A stretch of DNA of 30,583 nt from CAMQRS01 sp964370645 (GCA_964370645.1 CAYJJS010000019.1:1-30583), one strand, 5' to 3'. Shown: positions 1-6,744, numbered from the stretch's first letter. Notes: generated by a model from the sequence alone, not told the origin. A program made the numbers and translations.

Positions 1-73
1 TTTATAAATGTAATCATTATGGCATATATTCACCAAAATATTACATAAATTACAGAAACTGATTAGATGGAGT

Positions 74-102
74 TTGACCAGTTGTAAAAAAACTGATATT
101 AT
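74..102 (+). promoter_or_regulatory. sigma-A-type promoter of the 168-815 gene
   Basis: TTGACC at 74-79 and TATTAT at 97-102 are separated by 17 bases, close to the housekeeping consensus. It lies about 65 bases upstream of the first gene, so that gene appears to be transcribed on its own. Confidence 0.6.
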
Positions 103-167
103 ATTACGATTTAGATATGATTATGTTTAAATGGTCGGATGTGGGAAAGTGAAGAAGGAGGTTTATT

Positions 168-815
168 ATGCATGATTTTATTTATGTAGCAAAAAAAGAA
201 AGTACGCCAATTAAATTAAACCTAATTGGACTAATTTCAGAAGTGCAAAATTTAGTTAGAAGTGAGTTTACCTTTAAATATCAATTTGTAGGTAGTGCGA
301 GTAAACAAAGAAATATGATTACACAGGATAGAAAGTCGAATATTGGATTTGATTTTGATGTTAATATTGAAGTGAATGATGATAGTGAGAACTATAGCGC
401 TAAGCAAATTCGATTTCTAATTAGAGATGCAATAAACAGAGTTGCGTATAAGTACGGATATAATTGTTGTGAAGATTCTACGAGTGTGTTAACAATCAAA
501 GTCATATATCCTTTTGCTAGTCGAGTAACTCACAGTTGTGACTTTGCTATTGTTTATAATTGTGATGATGATAAGCAGCAATATGTTAGATTTAATAAAA
601 ATGCTGATAATAGTTATACTTGGGAGTATCGCGGAAGAGGCTATGAAACATTACAGCAAAAAGAAGAGTGGCTTAAAAGGAACAATTATTGGGGACAGTT
701 GAGGAAATATTATATACACAAAAAAAACATCAATGATAATAAGTATAAGCACTCTAGAACAATTTTTTTCGAATCAGTCCATGAAATGTGTGTAAAAAAA
801 GGATATTTTAAATAA
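168..815 (+). CDS. orphan nucleotidyltransferase-fold-like protein
   Basis: This 215-aa protein has no signal peptide or membrane segment. The spacing of conserved residues fits the Pol-beta-like nucleotidyltransferase superfamily: Gly42-Ser43, then an hDhDh strand with Asp62 and Asp64 (FDFDVNIEV), then a later strand HSCDFAIV with Asp125 in the place of the third carboxylate. After that it is basic and helical, with no further domain recognised. I recall similar uncharacterised proteins in Bacillota genomes, but could not check this. The start is well supported: AAGGAGG at 155-161 lies six bases before ATG and a good promoter lies upstream. No partner gene (toxin, HEPN or CBASS effector) is adjacent, and the next gene is a tRNA 436 bases away. 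It is rich in AT and probably accessory. The substrate is unknown; the fold assignment is inference from motifs. Confidence 0.6.
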   Translation: MHDFIYVAKKESTPIKLNLIGLISEVQNLVRSEFTFKYQFVGSASKQRNMITQDRKSNIGFDFDVNIEVNDDSENYSAKQIRFLIRDAINRVAYKYGYNCCEDSTSVLTIKVIYPFASRVTHSCDFAIVYNCDDDKQQYVRFNKNADNSYTWEYRGRGYETLQQKEEWLKRNNYWGQLRKYYIHKKNINDNKYKHSRTIFFESVHEMCVKKGYFK

Positions 816-1204
816 AAATAATACATATGTCGATGTATTCGAGTTTAAGCAAGGTAAGGGATAATGAGTAAACAACTTTAAAAAATGTATAGATTTCTAG
901 TTTTAATTATTTTTCATTGGAATACAATTTTTGTTTTTACATATATTAAAAATTTAATAATTACTCAAGCATAGCGCATTGTCAGCTATGCTTGAGCGAG
1001 ACGTTTTGTAACATATATGAGAAACTAACTACGTAACAGATAAGTAGGTACATTTTGTAGGCGTTTTTAATAGTGATTTACATATTGTTTCTAGTTATTT
1101 ACATCACTTAATTTGTTTGCGGGTCCTTGAAAACACAAAATATTCTTAAACACTTGGATAAACATAAGTCACATTATAATATGAATGAATATAAAAATAA
1201 GCAG
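816..1204. other. AT-rich intergenic stretch upstream of tRNA-Ala
   Basis: I see no convincing coding region here. It holds a perfect 12-bp inverted repeat (964-996), a weaker 7-bp hairpin just after the first gene (820-839, no T-tract), and near 854-866 a 13-base match to the tRNA promoter region. It may be worn accessory DNA. Confidence 0.4.
964..996. repeat. perfect 12-bp inverted repeat, 9-base loop
   Basis: CTCAAGCATAGC at 964-975 and its exact reverse complement at 985-996 flank a 9-base loop. No T-tract follows on either strand, so it is not a standard intrinsic terminator. It could be a transcript-end stabiliser, a protein-binding palindrome or a recombination-site remnant. Confidence 0.7.
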
Positions 1205-1234
1205 TTGACAACAAGTAAGGGATAATGCTATTAT
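1205..1234 (+). promoter_or_regulatory. promoter of the tRNA-Ala gene
   Basis: A perfect -35 TTGACA (1205-1210) and a TATTAT -10 (1229-1234) with an 18-base spacer end 17 bases upstream of the mature tRNA 5' end. Confidence 0.7.
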
Positions 1235-1251
1235 TTATAGGCAATCATTAT

Positions 1252-1327
1252 GGGGTGTTAGCTCAGCTGGGAGAGCGCCTGCCTTGCACGCAGGAGGTCA
1301 GCGGTTCGATCCCGCTACGCTCCACCA
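1252..1327 (+). tRNA. tRNA-Ala(UGC)
   Basis: The cloverleaf is complete: a 7-bp acceptor stem GGGGTGT/ACGCTCC containing the G3-U70 pair that identifies tRNA-Ala, a D arm GCTC/GAGC, an anticodon stem CCTGC/GCAGG with loop CTTGCAC (anticodon TGC), a 5-base variable loop, and a T arm AGCGG/CCGCT around TTCGATC. CCA is encoded. It has its own promoter and terminator and is the apparent target of the insertion immediately downstream. Confidence 0.97.
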
Positions 1328-1362
1328 TATTGTACATAACAAGTCGAAAGGCTTGTTTTTTT
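1316..1362 (+). repeat. left 47-bp direct repeat (attL-like)
   Basis: It comprises the last 12 nt of tRNA-Ala, including CCA, then 35 nt holding the terminator hairpin and most of its T-tract. It is identical to 2636-2682; the flanking bases differ (C at 1315 against A at 2635, G at 1364 against A at 2683-2684). Confidence 0.9.
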
Positions 1363-1363
1363 T
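1338..1363 (+). terminator. tRNA-Ala intrinsic terminator
   Basis: AACAAGTC (1338-1345) and GGCTTGTT (1350-1357) form an 8-bp stem (last pairs T-G and C-G) closed by a GAAA tetraloop and followed by a T run to 1363. Confidence 0.85.
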
Positions 1364-1401
1364 GTGTACTTAATCATAACAGTTTGAAAAGGAATACGAT
1401 A

Positions 1402-1430
1402 TTGACTACAGTGTTTTAGACATTTATACT
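1402..1430 (+). promoter_or_regulatory. promoter of the cassette operon
   Basis: TTGACT (1402-1407), a 17-base spacer and TATACT (1425-1430) make a near-consensus sigma-A promoter inside the insertion, 33 bases before the first cassette ATG. The cargo therefore travels with its own promoter. Confidence 0.75.
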
Positions 1431-1463
1431 TAGGTTATATCAGTAACAATATGAGGAGCATTT

Positions 1464-2468
1464 ATGAAGGAATTAATTTTACAAAGTAAAAAAATGGAAA
1501 TAGATGTATTTGATAGAAGCTTGTATCCTTTTTATGATAAAAGTAGCGCAGGTGTTTTATTTAGGTCAATACAAAGTGAATCGATTCAAAAGGCAAGCTT
1601 AGATTTTTTTTGTGGGAGAACAATGAATAGTATAATTTCAAATTTAAGTTCACAAAATAGCAAGAAAAATACTAAAATCCTTGCTGCAGAATTTGATGCA
1701 TTTACCAGGTCTATGATTGATCAAAAAAAATGGGTGCTTAAAGTAACAAAGAATAAGGATGGCTTTTTGCCAACTTTGTATGATGAAAACGGAAAGTTTG
1801 TTAAGCAAGTTGTATTAAAAAATGAAGAACTAAATGTTAATGAAGTGATGAAGAGTAAGAACTTTGAGAACACTTTGTCAAATTTATATATTCAACAACA
1901 AATGGGAGAAATTATTGAATTATTAGAAAATTTAAATCAGTCACTCTCAAGAGTTGAACGTGGTCAAATAGATGATCGAATCGGGTTATATTTAAGTTCC
2001 AAACAACAATTTTTAGAGGCACTCAACATCGAAAATCAAACTTTCAAGCAATTAAGTTTGAGTAATGCAATCAAAAGTGCAAACGATGCACGATTTCAAT
2101 TGATGAAATCGGTTAATAGTAATGTTCGACAAATGATTCAAAATCAAAAGTTAAAAACAAAAGATAAAGACGAATTGCTGAACAATATTAGAGAGTCTAT
2201 GCAATACGTGAACGAGGCGACTCAACTATGTATTTCGGCTTATTCACTGTATGGAGAGGATAAGGCTCAAATCGCAGTTTTACAATCTTATCGTAATTTT
2301 ATAGATACAGTTTTTCTAGATAAAAACGAGAATCGAACGAATGCTGAAATTTTACATACAAATTGGAATGGAATAGATAGTGATTGGTTGAAATTTCCAA
2401 CAAAATTGCAATCGAATATTAAAGAGATTATTGATATTAAATACTTATATTTACAAAGGGGAAAATAA
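1464..2468 (+). CDS. uncharacterised 334-aa cassette protein
   Basis: I do not recognise this family. The protein is predicted soluble: no signal peptide and no hydrophobic segment long enough to span a membrane. Residues 1-115 are a mixed region. From about residue 125 it appears almost entirely helical, with coiled-coil-like stretches (the QQQMGEIIELLENLNQSLSRV region) leading into a conserved-looking core DDRIGLYLSSKQQFLEA and then an Asn/Ala-rich helix. The start is set by AGGAG at 1454-1458. It is the first gene of a two-gene unit, and its stop lies two bases before the next ATG, so the two are very probably co-translated. It is AT-rich relative to dacF downstream. Cargo of a tRNA-inserted cassette often serves inter-element conflict or phage defence, but nothing in the sequence proves that role. 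Confidence 0.8.
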   Translation: MKELILQSKKMEIDVFDRSLYPFYDKSSAGVLFRSIQSESIQKASLDFFCGRTMNSIISNLSSQNSKKNTKILAAEFDAFTRSMIDQKKWVLKVTKNKDGFLPTLYDENGKFVKQVVLKNEELNVNEVMKSKNFENTLSNLYIQQQMGEIIELLENLNQSLSRVERGQIDDRIGLYLSSKQQFLEALNIENQTFKQLSLSNAIKSANDARFQLMKSVNSNVRQMIQNQKLKTKDKDELLNNIRESMQYVNEATQLCISAYSLYGEDKAQIAVLQSYRNFIDTVFLDKNENRTNAEILHTNWNGIDSDWLKFPTKLQSNIKEIIDIKYLYLQRGK

Positions 2469-2470
2469 TT

Positions 2471-2635
2471 ATGTCAAAATGCAAATGTGGTAAAGAACTA
2501 TTAGATGGTGAAAAAAAGTGCGAGCGATGTAAAGCTAAAAGAAAAGAGAAAGGTAAAAATATTATCAAAGGTGTATTATGCGTTGCAGGTTTGGGGCTAT
2601 ATGTAGGAAAACACCTGATTGATAAAAAAAAATAA
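2471..2635 (+). CDS. 54-aa zinc-ribbon membrane microprotein
   Basis: The protein starts MSKCKCGKELLDGEKKCERC: a CxC and a CxxC pair that can bind one zinc. A strongly basic stretch (KAKRKEKGKN, residues 21-30) follows, then a hydrophobic segment IIKGVLCVAGLGLYVGKHL (31-49) that fits a single membrane helix, and a DKKK tail. The order suggests a tail-anchored protein with its zinc ribbon in the cytoplasm. ATG follows the 334-aa gene's stop after two bases, with an AGGGG-type RBS inside the upstream gene end. Its stop codon ends one base before the right direct repeat, so the gene fills the cassette to its edge. It probably acts with the 334-aa protein, for example as its membrane anchor or inhibitor (inference). 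Confidence 0.8.
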   Translation: MSKCKCGKELLDGEKKCERCKAKRKEKGKNIIKGVLCVAGLGLYVGKHLIDKKK

Positions 2636-2682
2636 TACGCTCCACCATATTGTACATAACAAGTCGAAAGGCTTGTTTTTTT
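2636..2682 (+). repeat. right 47-bp direct repeat (attR-like)
   Basis: It is an exact copy of 1316-1362. The tRNA part is only a 12-nt 3' fragment with no cloverleaf upstream, so it is a displaced end rather than a second tRNA gene. Confidence 0.9.
2658..2682 (+). terminator. duplicated terminator closing the cassette
   Basis: The same 8-bp GAAA-loop hairpin and T run as the tRNA terminator, carried in the right repeat. It now terminates the cassette operon and insulates dacF from it. Confidence 0.8.
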
Positions 2683-2707
2683 ATGTTCTAAAACAAAGTC
2701 GTACTCG

Positions 2708-2713
2708 TATACT
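2708..2713 (+). promoter_or_regulatory. possible -10 of dacF promoter
   Basis: TATACT lies 16 bases before the dacF ATG, but there is no convincing -35 at 16-18 bases because that position falls just after the duplicated terminator. It could depend on another sigma factor or an activator. Confidence 0.3.
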
Positions 2714-2729
2714 ATAACGAGGTTGATAT

Positions 2730-3893
2730 ATGAAGAAAATAATAATAATGCTTTGTAGTGTATTGAGTTTCATGCAGATTCCAGTCGTACAGGCACAAGA
2801 AGATGTACAAGAAGATAGTGGGTTCGCACAAAATGCAAAAGCAGCGTATGTTATGGAATATTCTACTTCTAGTGAAGTGTATTCTAAAAATGGGGATGAA
2901 CCATTATATCCTGCAAGTATGACGAAGATGATGTCTTTATTACTTGTGTATGAAGCAATTGATAAAGGTGTGATTGCTTATGATGATGAAGTCGTAGCAA
3001 GTGCTCACGCAGCGAGCATGGGTGGTTCACAAGTGTACTTAGAAGAAGGAGAAGTAATGCTAGTCGAGGACTTATTGAAGGCTGTCATCATATCGAGTGG
3101 GAATGATGCTATTGTTGCCTTAGCAGAGAAGGTTGCGGGCAGTGAAGCAAACTTTGTTCGAGAGATGAATGAAAAAGCAACAGCACTAGGACTTGAAAAT
3201 ACAAAATTTATGAATAGTAGTGGATTACACGATGATAATCATTACTCAAGTGCAAAGGATATGGCAATCATTGCACAAACACTTATTCAGGTAGGTGGAG
3301 AAGACTTGTTGGCTGTTTCAAGTACGTATGAGGATTACATCCGTGAAGATAGTGAAGAAAAATTTTGGTTAGTGAATACCAATAAGTTATTGCGTCAATA
3401 TGAAGGTGTTGATGGTTTAAAAACAGGTTATACATCACAAGCGATGTCATGTATTACAACCACTGCATACAAGGATGGGATGCGCTTCATTGTAGTGTTA
3501 ATGGGAGAACCAGAAACAACGACAAGAAATGCAGAAGCGATTCAACTGTTGGATTATAGTTTTTCCAAATATACCCAACAGCTATTGTATGAAGCAGGTA
3601 GTAGTGTAGATACTTTAGCGATTGATTATGCAAAAGATGATAGTGTGGAGTTGCTTGTACAAGAGGATGTGTACATTGTACATGAGAAGGGTGAAGAAGT
3701 AAGTGTAAGTAGTAAGGATATTGATGTACACAAGAATGTTGAAGATTTCACTAAAGGTGGAGAAGTTGCAAGTCTTACACTTCACTTAAGTGATGGAAGT
3801 ACACAAGAGGTTGCGCTAGTTAGTGATCGTGATGTTGCCTTGCTAGGTTTTTGGGATATAGTAATACAAAGTGCTAAATTTGTCTTATTTTAA
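2730..3893 (+). CDS. dacF: D-alanyl-D-alanine carboxypeptidase (PBP5/DacF type)
   Basis: This serine peptidase of family S11 removes the terminal D-Ala from peptidoglycan stem peptides outside the membrane. Residues 1-22 are a signal peptide ending in VQAQ. The catalytic motifs are complete: SMTK (Ser63-Lys66), SGN (123-125) and KTG (231-233). A C-terminal beta-rich domain ends in an amphipathic helix (about 370-387), as in membrane-peripheral PBP5 enzymes. Its 387 aa is the usual length. The gene lies directly before spoIIAA-spoIIAB-sigF, as dacF does in B. subtilis, where it modifies spore-related peptidoglycan. Here a strong terminator separates it from spoIIAA, so read-through would be limited. 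The RBS is ACGAGG. The tRNA-flanked cassette ends only 47 bases upstream of its ATG. Confidence 0.9.
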   Translation: MKKIIIMLCSVLSFMQIPVVQAQEDVQEDSGFAQNAKAAYVMEYSTSSEVYSKNGDEPLYPASMTKMMSLLLVYEAIDKGVIAYDDEVVASAHAASMGGSQVYLEEGEVMLVEDLLKAVIISSGNDAIVALAEKVAGSEANFVREMNEKATALGLENTKFMNSSGLHDDNHYSSAKDMAIIAQTLIQVGGEDLLAVSSTYEDYIREDSEEKFWLVNTNKLLRQYEGVDGLKTGYTSQAMSCITTTAYKDGMRFIVVLMGEPETTTRNAEAIQLLDYSFSKYTQQLLYEAGSSVDTLAIDYAKDDSVELLVQEDVYIVHEKGEEVSVSSKDIDVHKNVEDFTKGGEVASLTLHLSDGSTQEVALVSDRDVALLGFWDIVIQSAKFVLF

Positions 3894-3926
3894 GAGTGTT
3901 TGTCTAAAATCAACACTCTTTTTTTT
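3892..3926 (+). terminator. terminator after dacF
   Basis: AAGAGTGTT (3892-3900, overlapping the stop codon) pairs with AACACTCTT (3912-3920), followed by a T run to 3926. Confidence 0.9.
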
Positions 3927-3957
3927 CTTGTGATAGGATGAGTTTGGAGGTAATGAT

Positions 3958-4275
3958 ATGAAAAGTAAAGTAGTAGATGACACACTATATTTGTTTTTTT
4001 ATGATGATTTTGATTATCACAATATTCAAATGATAAAAACAGAAGCCATCGATAGGATTACACATACTAAGGCTAACCATATAGTTATTGATTTAAAACA
4101 TATTTCATTTATTGATAGTACAGGTATTGGATTTATCTTAGCACGATACAAGCAAGCTAGAGTACTAGATAAAACACTATTATTGGCGAATGTTTCCAGT
4201 CAAAATAGAGTGATTTTGAATATGAGTGGAATCTTTCAAATTATTGAATGTAAGATAAGTGAGGTACAAGCATGA
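3958..4275 (+). CDS. spoIIAA: anti-sigma F factor antagonist SpoIIAA
   Basis: A single STAS domain of 105 aa. In its dephosphorylated form this protein frees sigma F from SpoIIAB in the forespore. The signature FIDSTGIGFILARYKQ (about 51-66) carries the phosphorylatable serine, Ser54, aligned with Ser58 of B. subtilis SpoIIAA. GGAGG at 3946-3950 sets the start. The stop overlaps the spoIIAB start by four bases (ATGA), indicating translational coupling. Only 31 bases separate it from the dacF terminator. I find no clear sigma-H or sigma-A promoter there, so the operon promoter is unresolved. Confidence 0.92.
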   Translation: MKSKVVDDTLYLFFYDDFDYHNIQMIKTEAIDRITHTKANHIVIDLKHISFIDSTGIGFILARYKQARVLDKTLLLANVSSQNRVILNMSGIFQIIECKISEVQA

Positions 4276-4688
4276 ATCGAATGAAACTGACATTTCTTTC
4301 TAAAAATGAAAATGATGTTTTTGCTAGAACGAGTGCTATTGCTTTTTTAATGCCTTTACAACTCACAGCACAGGAAGTGATGGAAATTAAAACCATTGTG
4401 TCTGAAGGGGTTGTAAATGCAATGATACATGCTTATGAAGGTAGACAAAATGAAAAAATAGAACTGGAAGTAGGCTATGATGAAAATCGCTTGGTTACGA
4501 TTATTATTAGTGATCATGGGGTAGGGATTAAAGAACTAGATGTGGCTATGCAACCGATGTATACATCGAAACAACATCTAGAACGAAGTGGAATGGGTTT
4601 AAACATTATGAGTGCTTTTGCAGATAGTTTCGATTGCTTTACGAAAGTGAATGAAGGTAGTAAGTTTGTTATCCAAAAACAACTATGA
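4272..4688 (+). CDS. spoIIAB: anti-sigma F factor / serine kinase SpoIIAB
   Basis: A GHKL-fold ATPase of 138 aa that holds sigma F inactive and phosphorylates SpoIIAA. The N-box EIKTIVSEGVVNAMIHAY (about 38-55) carries the Glu and Asn needed for catalysis and Mg binding. DHGVGI is the G1 box and RSGMGLNIM the G2 box. Length matches the family (about 140-146 aa). It overlaps spoIIAA by four bases, and its 3' end overlaps the sigF start region, as expected for stoichiometric expression of the three proteins. Confidence 0.93.
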   Translation: MNRMKLTFLSKNENDVFARTSAIAFLMPLQLTAQEVMEIKTIVSEGVVNAMIHAYEGRQNEKIELEVGYDENRLVTIIISDHGVGIKELDVAMQPMYTSKQHLERSGMGLNIMSAFADSFDCFTKVNEGSKFVIQKQL

Positions 4689-5400
4689 TGCTTACAGCAA
4701 TGAGCACTTAATACGATTGTACCAAGAAGGAGATAGTGAAGTTAAAGACTATTTTTTCGAGCGAAATAAAGCGTTGATTTATGGTTTGGTGAAACGATAT
4801 CAAAACATGCATAATCGTGAGGAATTGTTTCAAATTGGTTGTATTGGCTTTGTAAAGGCATTCAACCAATTTAATTTAGCTTATGAGGTGAAGTTTTCAA
4901 CCTATGCTGTACCAATTATTCTTGGTGAAATAAAAAAATACTTCCGTGATGAGGGAAGTTTACATATTGCACGTTCATTAAAAGAAAATTATATGAAAAT
5001 CTTACAGGCTAAGGATGTACTCTCACAAATGTATTTGAAAGAGCCTACTATACAAGAAATAGCAACACACTTAAGTTTGCCACTTGAAGATGTAGTGCTT
5101 TCTTTAGAGGCGAATTGTTTTGTGTCTAGCTTAGATGAGGTTGTACATGTTTCTGAGCATAATGATTTACTATTAATGGATGTATGTGAGGATCAAAAAG
5201 CAAAGGTGGATAGTAGTTTGAAAGTCGCTTTACAAGATGAGATGCAAGCACTCAATAAACAGGAAAAACAAATTTTATATTTTCGTTATTTCAAAGATTT
5301 AAAACAAAATGAAATTGCACGCGAATTATCGATTTCACAAGTGCAAGTATCACGCATTGAAAAAAGAGCCTTACTTAAACTTCATAAAAAGTTTAAGTAA
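4651..5400 (+). CDS. sigF: forespore RNA polymerase sigma factor sigma F
   Basis: A sigma-70 factor lacking region 1. Region 2 includes LFQIGCIGFVKAFNQF and FSTYAVPIILGEIKKYFRD; region 3 covers about 110-150; region 4 ends in the helix-turn-helix QNEIARELSISQVQVSRIEKR. The sequence closely follows B. subtilis SigF in motif order and length (249 against about 255 aa), and its place behind spoIIAB identifies it. The start is uncertain. ATG 4651 has a poor RBS and gives a 38-base overlap with spoIIAB; TTG 4666 has GAAGG at 4653-4657 eight bases before it and would give 244 aa. The ATGs at the spoIIAB stop are out of frame. The gene end is part of a bidirectional terminator hairpin. Confidence 0.92.
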   Translation: MKVVSLLSKNNYDAYSNEHLIRLYQEGDSEVKDYFFERNKALIYGLVKRYQNMHNREELFQIGCIGFVKAFNQFNLAYEVKFSTYAVPIILGEIKKYFRDEGSLHIARSLKENYMKILQAKDVLSQMYLKEPTIQEIATHLSLPLEDVVLSLEANCFVSSLDEVVHVSEHNDLLLMDVCEDQKAKVDSSLKVALQDEMQALNKQEKQILYFRYFKDLKQNEIARELSISQVQVSRIEKRALLKLHKKFK

Positions 5401-5408
5401 GACGTTTT
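5370..5408. terminator. bidirectional terminator inside the convergent gene ends
   Basis: A perfect 13-bp inverted repeat (5370-5382 and 5389-5401) with a 6-base loop encodes the last codons of both sigF and the minus-strand flippase gene, whose ends overlap by 8 bp. T-rich runs follow on the plus strand (5404-5408) and on the minus strand (A run at about 5360-5365). Confidence 0.8.
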
Positions 5409-6682
5409 TCTTTATAAAAGTAAATTAGCACACGAAGTAAATGTAGTAGGGTAGTCGTAAGCATTCCTGCTAGTAATGCGATTACTAATGTCATTCCTTG
5501 TAAGTGCGCACTTAGAAAGTAAACCAGTGCTAGACGCACAATACATCCATATAAGGTGTCTAAAGCACTTTGTTTAACCTTACCTATCGCGTGTAACATG
5601 ATGGCTAAGATAGGTTGTATACTGTATAGGATGAAAGGTATGATACACAATTTTAAAATGGATGCACTCGCATTACTTTCATAAAGTAGTTGTGTAATAC
5701 TATCTACATTATAGTATAAAATAACACTGTAAATACTACAACAAGCTAAAGTGAATAGGGTGATACGAAAAAACAAGGTATACGCATATTTTTTGTTTCC
5801 TCTAGAATAGTGATACGTAAAAGAGGGCAACAAGTAGTTGGCTAATGCAATACTGATGAATGAAGGCAATGTAAGTAAAGGTAATGCGTACGCATTGATA
5901 TTTGCGTATGTACTGCTTAAGTTTGTACTAAGTAAGTGGGCGCTTTGTAGGTTCATGATTATTGGTTCTAAAAAATATGTGAAAGAACCAATAAAACGCG
6001 AAGTACTCATAGCTAGTGAGTGATGTGCAATTTCTTTTGCGATTGTTTTATCATAGCGCATAACAAAGCGGGTTTTGCGTTTTCGTATAAAGATTACAAT
6101 CAACATATACAAAGAGGAAAAAAGTTCACCTACGCTAATGGATAAAATGGCTGCTTTTGTAAGTGTAATTGGATCTAATTCAAAGACATAAAAAATAAGC
6201 AGTAAAAATACAATTCGACTCAACTCTTCAATGACTTGAGAAAAATTAGAAGATAAAAAATATTGTTTACCAAATAAGTAACCTTTTAAGATACCGGATA
6301 AGGCAACAAGAGGAAGAAATGGTAAAATACAATAAAACAAATATGCATAATCAGCTTTGAATAAAATGGATGTTAAAAAGGGTATACTAAACAAAAAGGT
6401 AATACTTGTTATGCTTGTTGTAAATACACTTGCATAGATTGAGGTGGATAACATAGCTGATGTATAGTTTTTGTGAGCTAGCATCTTAGATAAAACTTGT
6501 GGTATCCCCATTTGTACAAAGGTAATCAGGATGATTATACAGGGCATAAGTATGGCGTATTGTTGGATGGCTTCTGCACTGAGTTCTCTCGCTAGCAAGA
6601 TTCTACACAAAAATGATAGGATTTTAGCTATGAATGAGAGAGAAATTAAGGCTAAAGTAAAATTTATTGATTTTTTTCTCAT
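5393..6682 (-). CDS. spoVB: SpoVB/MurJ-type polysaccharide flippase
   Basis: A polytopic membrane protein of the MOP exporter superfamily, 429 aa with about 12 hydrophobic segments. Family members flip lipid-linked glycans; SpoVB itself is needed for spore cortex. I chose the start at 6682 (protein MRKKSINFTLAL), because the reverse complement has AGGAG at 6688-6692 five bases upstream; the longer frame to 6730 has no RBS. It is shorter than B. subtilis SpoVB (about 518 aa), so it may lack terminal helices. Placement beside comN-like and secDF genes matches B. subtilis. The SpoVB subtype is inferred from context; other flippases of the superfamily are possible. Confidence 0.75.
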   Translation of the reverse strand: MRKKSINFTLALISLSFIAKILSFLCRILLARELSAEAIQQYAILMPCIIILITFVQMGIPQVLSKMLAHKNYTSAMLSTSIYASVFTTSITSITFLFSIPFLTSILFKADYAYLFYCILPFLPLVALSGILKGYLFGKQYFLSSNFSQVIEELSRIVFLLLIFYVFELDPITLTKAAILSISVGELFSSLYMLIVIFIRKRKTRFVMRYDKTIAKEIAHHSLAMSTSRFIGSFTYFLEPIIMNLQSAHLLSTNLSSTYANINAYALPLLTLPSFISIALANYLLPSFTYHYSRGNKKYAYTLFFRITLFTLACCSIYSVILYYNVDSITQLLYESNASASILKLCIIPFILYSIQPILAIMLHAIGKVKQSALDTLYGCIVRLALVYFLSAHLQGMTLVIALLAGMLTTTLLHLLRVLIYFYKEKRLT

Positions 6683-6744
6683 ATTTTCTCCTTTTTTTAT
6701 GAAAAATGATTTATAATATAGATTATGCATGAAAGGAAGTATAT
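6683..6744. promoter_or_regulatory. divergent spoVB / comN-secDF promoter region
   Basis: The 62-bp gap must hold promoters for both directions. TATAAT at 6712-6717 fits a plus-strand -10 for the comN-secDF unit, but no good -35 is visible. The minus-strand elements are ambiguous in this AT-rich DNA. Confidence 0.4.

Larger units (their letters stand above)
1316..2682. mobile_element. 1.3-kb recombinase-less cassette inserted at tRNA-Ala 3' end
   Basis: A perfect 47-bp direct repeat (1316-1362 and 2636-2682, offset exactly 1,320 bp) brackets a unit with one promoter (1402-1430) and two tightly packed genes (1464-2468 and 2471-2635). The left copy completes the intact tRNA gene and its terminator. 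The right copy is an orphan: 12 nt of tRNA 3' end plus terminator, directly before the dacF start region. This is the footprint expected of site-specific integration at a tRNA 3' end, with tRNA and terminator rebuilt at the left. No integrase, excisionase or transposase is inside, so it would need one in trans or be an immobile remnant. Homologous recombination between two tRNA-Ala loci is an alternative origin. Confidence 0.75.

Noticed and set aside
854..866. 13-base match (GTAAGGGATAATG) to the tRNA promoter region at 1215-1227
   Set aside because: It is short and AT-rich, the match does not extend on either side, and no duplication boundary can be drawn. Possibly a remnant, but unsupported.
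1225..1419. 64-codon frame crossing the tRNA-Ala gene
   Set aside because: It reads straight through a perfect cloverleaf and a terminator and has no RBS; it is a chance frame.
2636..2682. A second tRNA gene at the right repeat
   Set aside because: Only 12 nt of tRNA sequence are present; upstream is the end of the 54-aa gene, so no cloverleaf can form.
3927..3957. Sigma-H promoter for spoIIAA
   Set aside because: The 31-base gap holds AGGATGA, which faintly resembles a -35, but a matching -10 would fall inside the gene; not supported.
5838..6023. Plus-strand frames antisense to the flippase gene (also 6531-6716)
   Set aside because: They have no RBS and mirror the hydrophobic codons of the real minus-strand gene.
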